Assembly (NCBI GenBank): GCA_025965295.1
Contig: JAOPXF010000402.1
Span: 1-8,060 of the forward strand
DNA from: Nocardioides sp.
Lineage (GTDB): Bacteria > Actinomycetota > Actinomycetes > Propionibacteriales > Nocardioidaceae
Length of the DNA: 8,060 nt
Direction of reading: 5' to 3'
Below are positions 6,716-8,060 of the stretch, in pieces. The position numbers were made by a program, and so were the translations under genes. Every line of letters begins with the position of its first letter. Position 1 is the stretch's first letter. Below the pieces are notes generated by a model. It saw nothing but the letters and a program-made list of their open reading frames with translations, was not told where the DNA came from and did no database searches.

Positions 6716-7434
6716 GGGGTCAGCGCCCCGGCGAGGAAGGCCGCCACCTCGTCGGGGTCGCCGTCGACGCGCAGCCGGGCCGGGTCGGCGCGTCCCCACA
6801 GCAGCAGGAGCAGGTCGCCCCCGGCGCCGGCGACGCGACCCACGGGATCGGGCGCTCGGCGGTCGGGGTCGGTCGCGACGACCACGACCTCCTCGTCGAG
6901 CGCGAGCTCGACCCAGTCGGGCGTGGCCCTGATCCGGGCGAGCCGGACCTGGCGGGGCAGGAGCACGTCGACCACCTCGGCCACGCCGTCGCGGGCCAGC
7001 CGGGGGTCGAGGGAGGTGTCACCGCCGACCGCGGCGGCCAGGTCCCAACGGTGGACCGCGGTCTCGTGGGCCTGCCGGCGCGCCCAGAACGCCGCTGTCT
7101 CGGGGGCTGCGAAGGTCCAGCAGGGCCGGTCGGGACCCGCCGCGGCCAGGTCGGCGACGAGCTCCCGGGCCCCCTCGAGCAGCCAGTCGGCGAGCGCCTG
7201 GGCAGTGAGGGCGCCGGGCGGTTCCCCCGCGCGGGGAGCGGTGTCTCCGGGGGCGGTCCCGACTGCGGCCCGGGCCCAACGGTGGACGCCGCCCAGGTGG
7301 CCGGCCAGGTCGGCGACCGTCCACCCGGGACAGCTCGGCACCGGTGCGGCCGGGTCGGCGGTGCGCAGGAGGTCGGACATCCGGGAGGCCTCGCCGGCGA
7401 CGTGGCCCAGGTGGTCGTCGTACGCGATGCTCAC
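6712..7434 (-). CDS. Maleylpyruvate isomerase-like / TIGR03083-family protein (mycothiol-dependent enzyme superfamily)
   Basis: A 240-aa protein of the actinobacterial DinB-like metal-binding family that includes mycothiol-dependent maleylpyruvate isomerase; many members have no proven reaction. The N-terminal helical-bundle part (about 1-145) shows SCPGWTVADLAGHLGGVHRW at 34-53 with H46 and H51, and the family motif HETAVHRWD at 123-131. E124 and H128 match in spacing the Glu and His metal ligands of the known isomerase. The C-terminal part (about 150-240) ends in DPARLRVDGDPDEVAAFLAG, as in the MDMPI C-terminal domain. GTG at 7434 is chosen because GAGGA (7442-7446) is 7 bases before it and the family sequence begins there. 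The open frame upstream reaches to 7551 but crosses the groEL terminator stem and does not look coding. It is the first gene after that terminator, so a promoter is expected in 7435-7495, but none was recognised. Confidence 0.85.
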   Translation of the reverse strand: MSIAYDDHLGHVAGEASRMSDLLRTADPAAPVPSCPGWTVADLAGHLGGVHRWARAAVGTAPGDTAPRAGEPPGALTAQALADWLLEGARELVADLAAAGPDRPCWTFAAPETAAFWARRQAHETAVHRWDLAAAVGGDTSLDPRLARDGVAEVVDVLLPRQVRLARIRATPDWVELALDEEVVVVATDPDRRAPDPVGRVAGAGGDLLLLLWGRADPARLRVDGDPDEVAAFLAGALTP

Positions 7435-7495
7435 GCCGGCATCCTCGCCGAACCGACCGCCGCGCCGCACCGGGTTTGTGCCGGAAATGCACGAA

Positions 7496-7521
7496 CGGCC
7501 CCGGTCCGAGGACCGGGGCCG
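7496..7521 (-). terminator. Probable groEL terminator hairpin
   Basis: CGGCCCCGGTCC (7496-7507) and GGACCGGGGCCG (7510-7521) are perfectly complementary, giving a 12-bp GC stem around two bases (the real loop is probably a little larger). It lies 47 bases after the groEL stop. On the minus strand the following bases are TTCGTGCATTTCC, without a true T-run, as is common for actinobacterial terminators. It lies in the window's longest gene-free gap, 7435-7568. Otherwise that gap contains the ribosome site for the next gene and no other clear signal. Confidence 0.7.
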
Positions 7522-7568
7522 AACGCTCGGCCGGCAGGTGGCGAGACCCACCGACCAGCCAGGGGGTG

Positions 7569-8060
7569 CTAGAAGTCCATGCCGCCCATGCCACCCGACG
7601 GGTCGCCCATCGGGGCGGCCTTCTCGGGCTTGTCGGCGACGACGACCTCGGTGGTGAGGAAGAGCGCCGCGATGGAGGCGGCGTTCTGGAGCGCCGAGCG
7701 CGTGACCTTCGCCGGGTCGATGATGCCCTCGGCGATCATGTCGACGTACTCGCCCGTGGCCGCGTTGAGACCGTGACCGGGGGTCAGGTTGCGCACCTTC
7801 TCCGCCACGACGCCGCCCTCGAGGCCGGCGTTGATCGCGATCTGCTTGAGCGGGGCCGAGGTCGCGTAGCGAACGATGTTCGCGCCGGTGGCCTCGTCAC
7901 CCACGAGCTCGAGCTTCGCGAAGGCCGCGTCGGCGGCCTGCACGAGCGCGACGCCGCCGCCGGCGACGATGCCCTCCTCGACGGCCGCCTTCGCGTTGCG
8001 AACGGCGTCCTCGATGCGGTGCTTGCGCTCCTTGAGCTCGACCTCGGTGGCCGCGCCGAC
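7569..8060 (-). CDS. groEL: 60 kDa chaperonin GroEL, C-terminal part (cut by window edge)
   Basis: The last 163 codons of GroEL, the cytoplasmic ring chaperonin that folds proteins with GroES and ATP. The frame is open to the right edge, so the 5' two thirds or so lies outside the window. Recognisable segments are ATEVELKERKHRIEDAVRNA, the nucleotide-pocket EEGIVAGGGVAL, VVAEKVRN, and GIIDPAKVTRSALQNAASIA, which carries the conserved Asp of the ATP site. The C-terminus DPSGGMGGMDF is a Gly-Met-rich tail, not a His-rich one. In actinobacteria with two copies, this tail fits the housekeeping GroEL2 (Cpn60.2), and the His-rich tail belongs to GroEL1 beside groES. There is no sign of damage in the visible part. 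Its own promoter and any heat-shock control element would be outside the window. Confidence 0.97.
   Translation of the reverse strand, partial: VGAATEVELKERKHRIEDAVRNAKAAVEEGIVAGGGVALVQAADAAFAKLELVGDEATGANIVRYATSAPLKQIAINAGLEGGVVAEKVRNLTPGHGLNAATGEYVDMIAEGIIDPAKVTRSALQNAASIAALFLTTEVVVADKPEKAAPMGDPSGGMGGMDF

Noticed and set aside
7435..7551. N-terminal extension of the MDMPI-like protein by 39 codons
   Set aside because: It would run through the groEL terminator stem and has no family similarity. GTG at 7434 has a good ribosome site.
7531..7553. Small GGTGG/CCACC hairpin between the groEL stop and the main terminator stem
   Set aside because: It is only five base pairs and is dwarfed by the adjacent 12-bp stem, so there is no independent support.

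Overview
The window is a GC-rich stretch with every supported gene on the minus strand, so it reads from right to left. Three features point to a high-GC actinobacterium of the Nocardioides/Streptomyces kind: strong G/C bias at third codon positions, a mycothiol-dependent-enzyme family protein, and a GroEL with the Gly-Met tail of actinobacterial GroEL2. The genus is an inference.

Right edge (7569-8060): the last 163 codons of groEL, followed by a 12-bp GC-rich stem that probably ends its transcript. Next comes a tight four-gene run. It starts with a maleylpyruvate isomerase/TIGR03083-type protein (6712-7434). A Rid-family gene (6303-6715) overlaps it by 4 bp and carries an apparent single-base frameshift. 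Twelve bases further on is an ECF-type sigma factor (5754-6290), overlapped by 4 bp by a single-pass membrane protein (5101-5757) placed where an anti-sigma factor is expected, but with no zinc-binding anti-sigma motif.

Middle and left (1317-5054): four genes form a molybdenum-hydroxylase maturation cassette. They are a MobA/MocA-like nucleotidyltransferase, a MoxR/CoxD-type AAA+ ATPase, a CoxE-type VWA protein and an XdhC/CoxI-family protein. The last three are joined by stop/start overlaps. By family knowledge, MocA makes molybdopterin cytosine dinucleotide, XdhC carries or protects the cofactor for insertion, and the CoxD/CoxE pair acts as an ATP-driven chaperone on the apoenzyme. No large, medium (FAD) or small (2Fe-2S) hydroxylase subunit is in the window, so the client enzyme must be encoded elsewhere.

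Left edge (3-1241): an AcoR-like GAF-domain regulator with a C-terminal winged-helix DNA-binding region. In front of it is a 75-bp gap with two copies of a 9-bp imperfect palindrome. No tRNA, rRNA, CRISPR array, insertion sequence or integrase was seen. The main candidates for follow-up are the broken Rid gene, the unusual sigma/membrane-protein pair and the maturation cassette without its enzyme.
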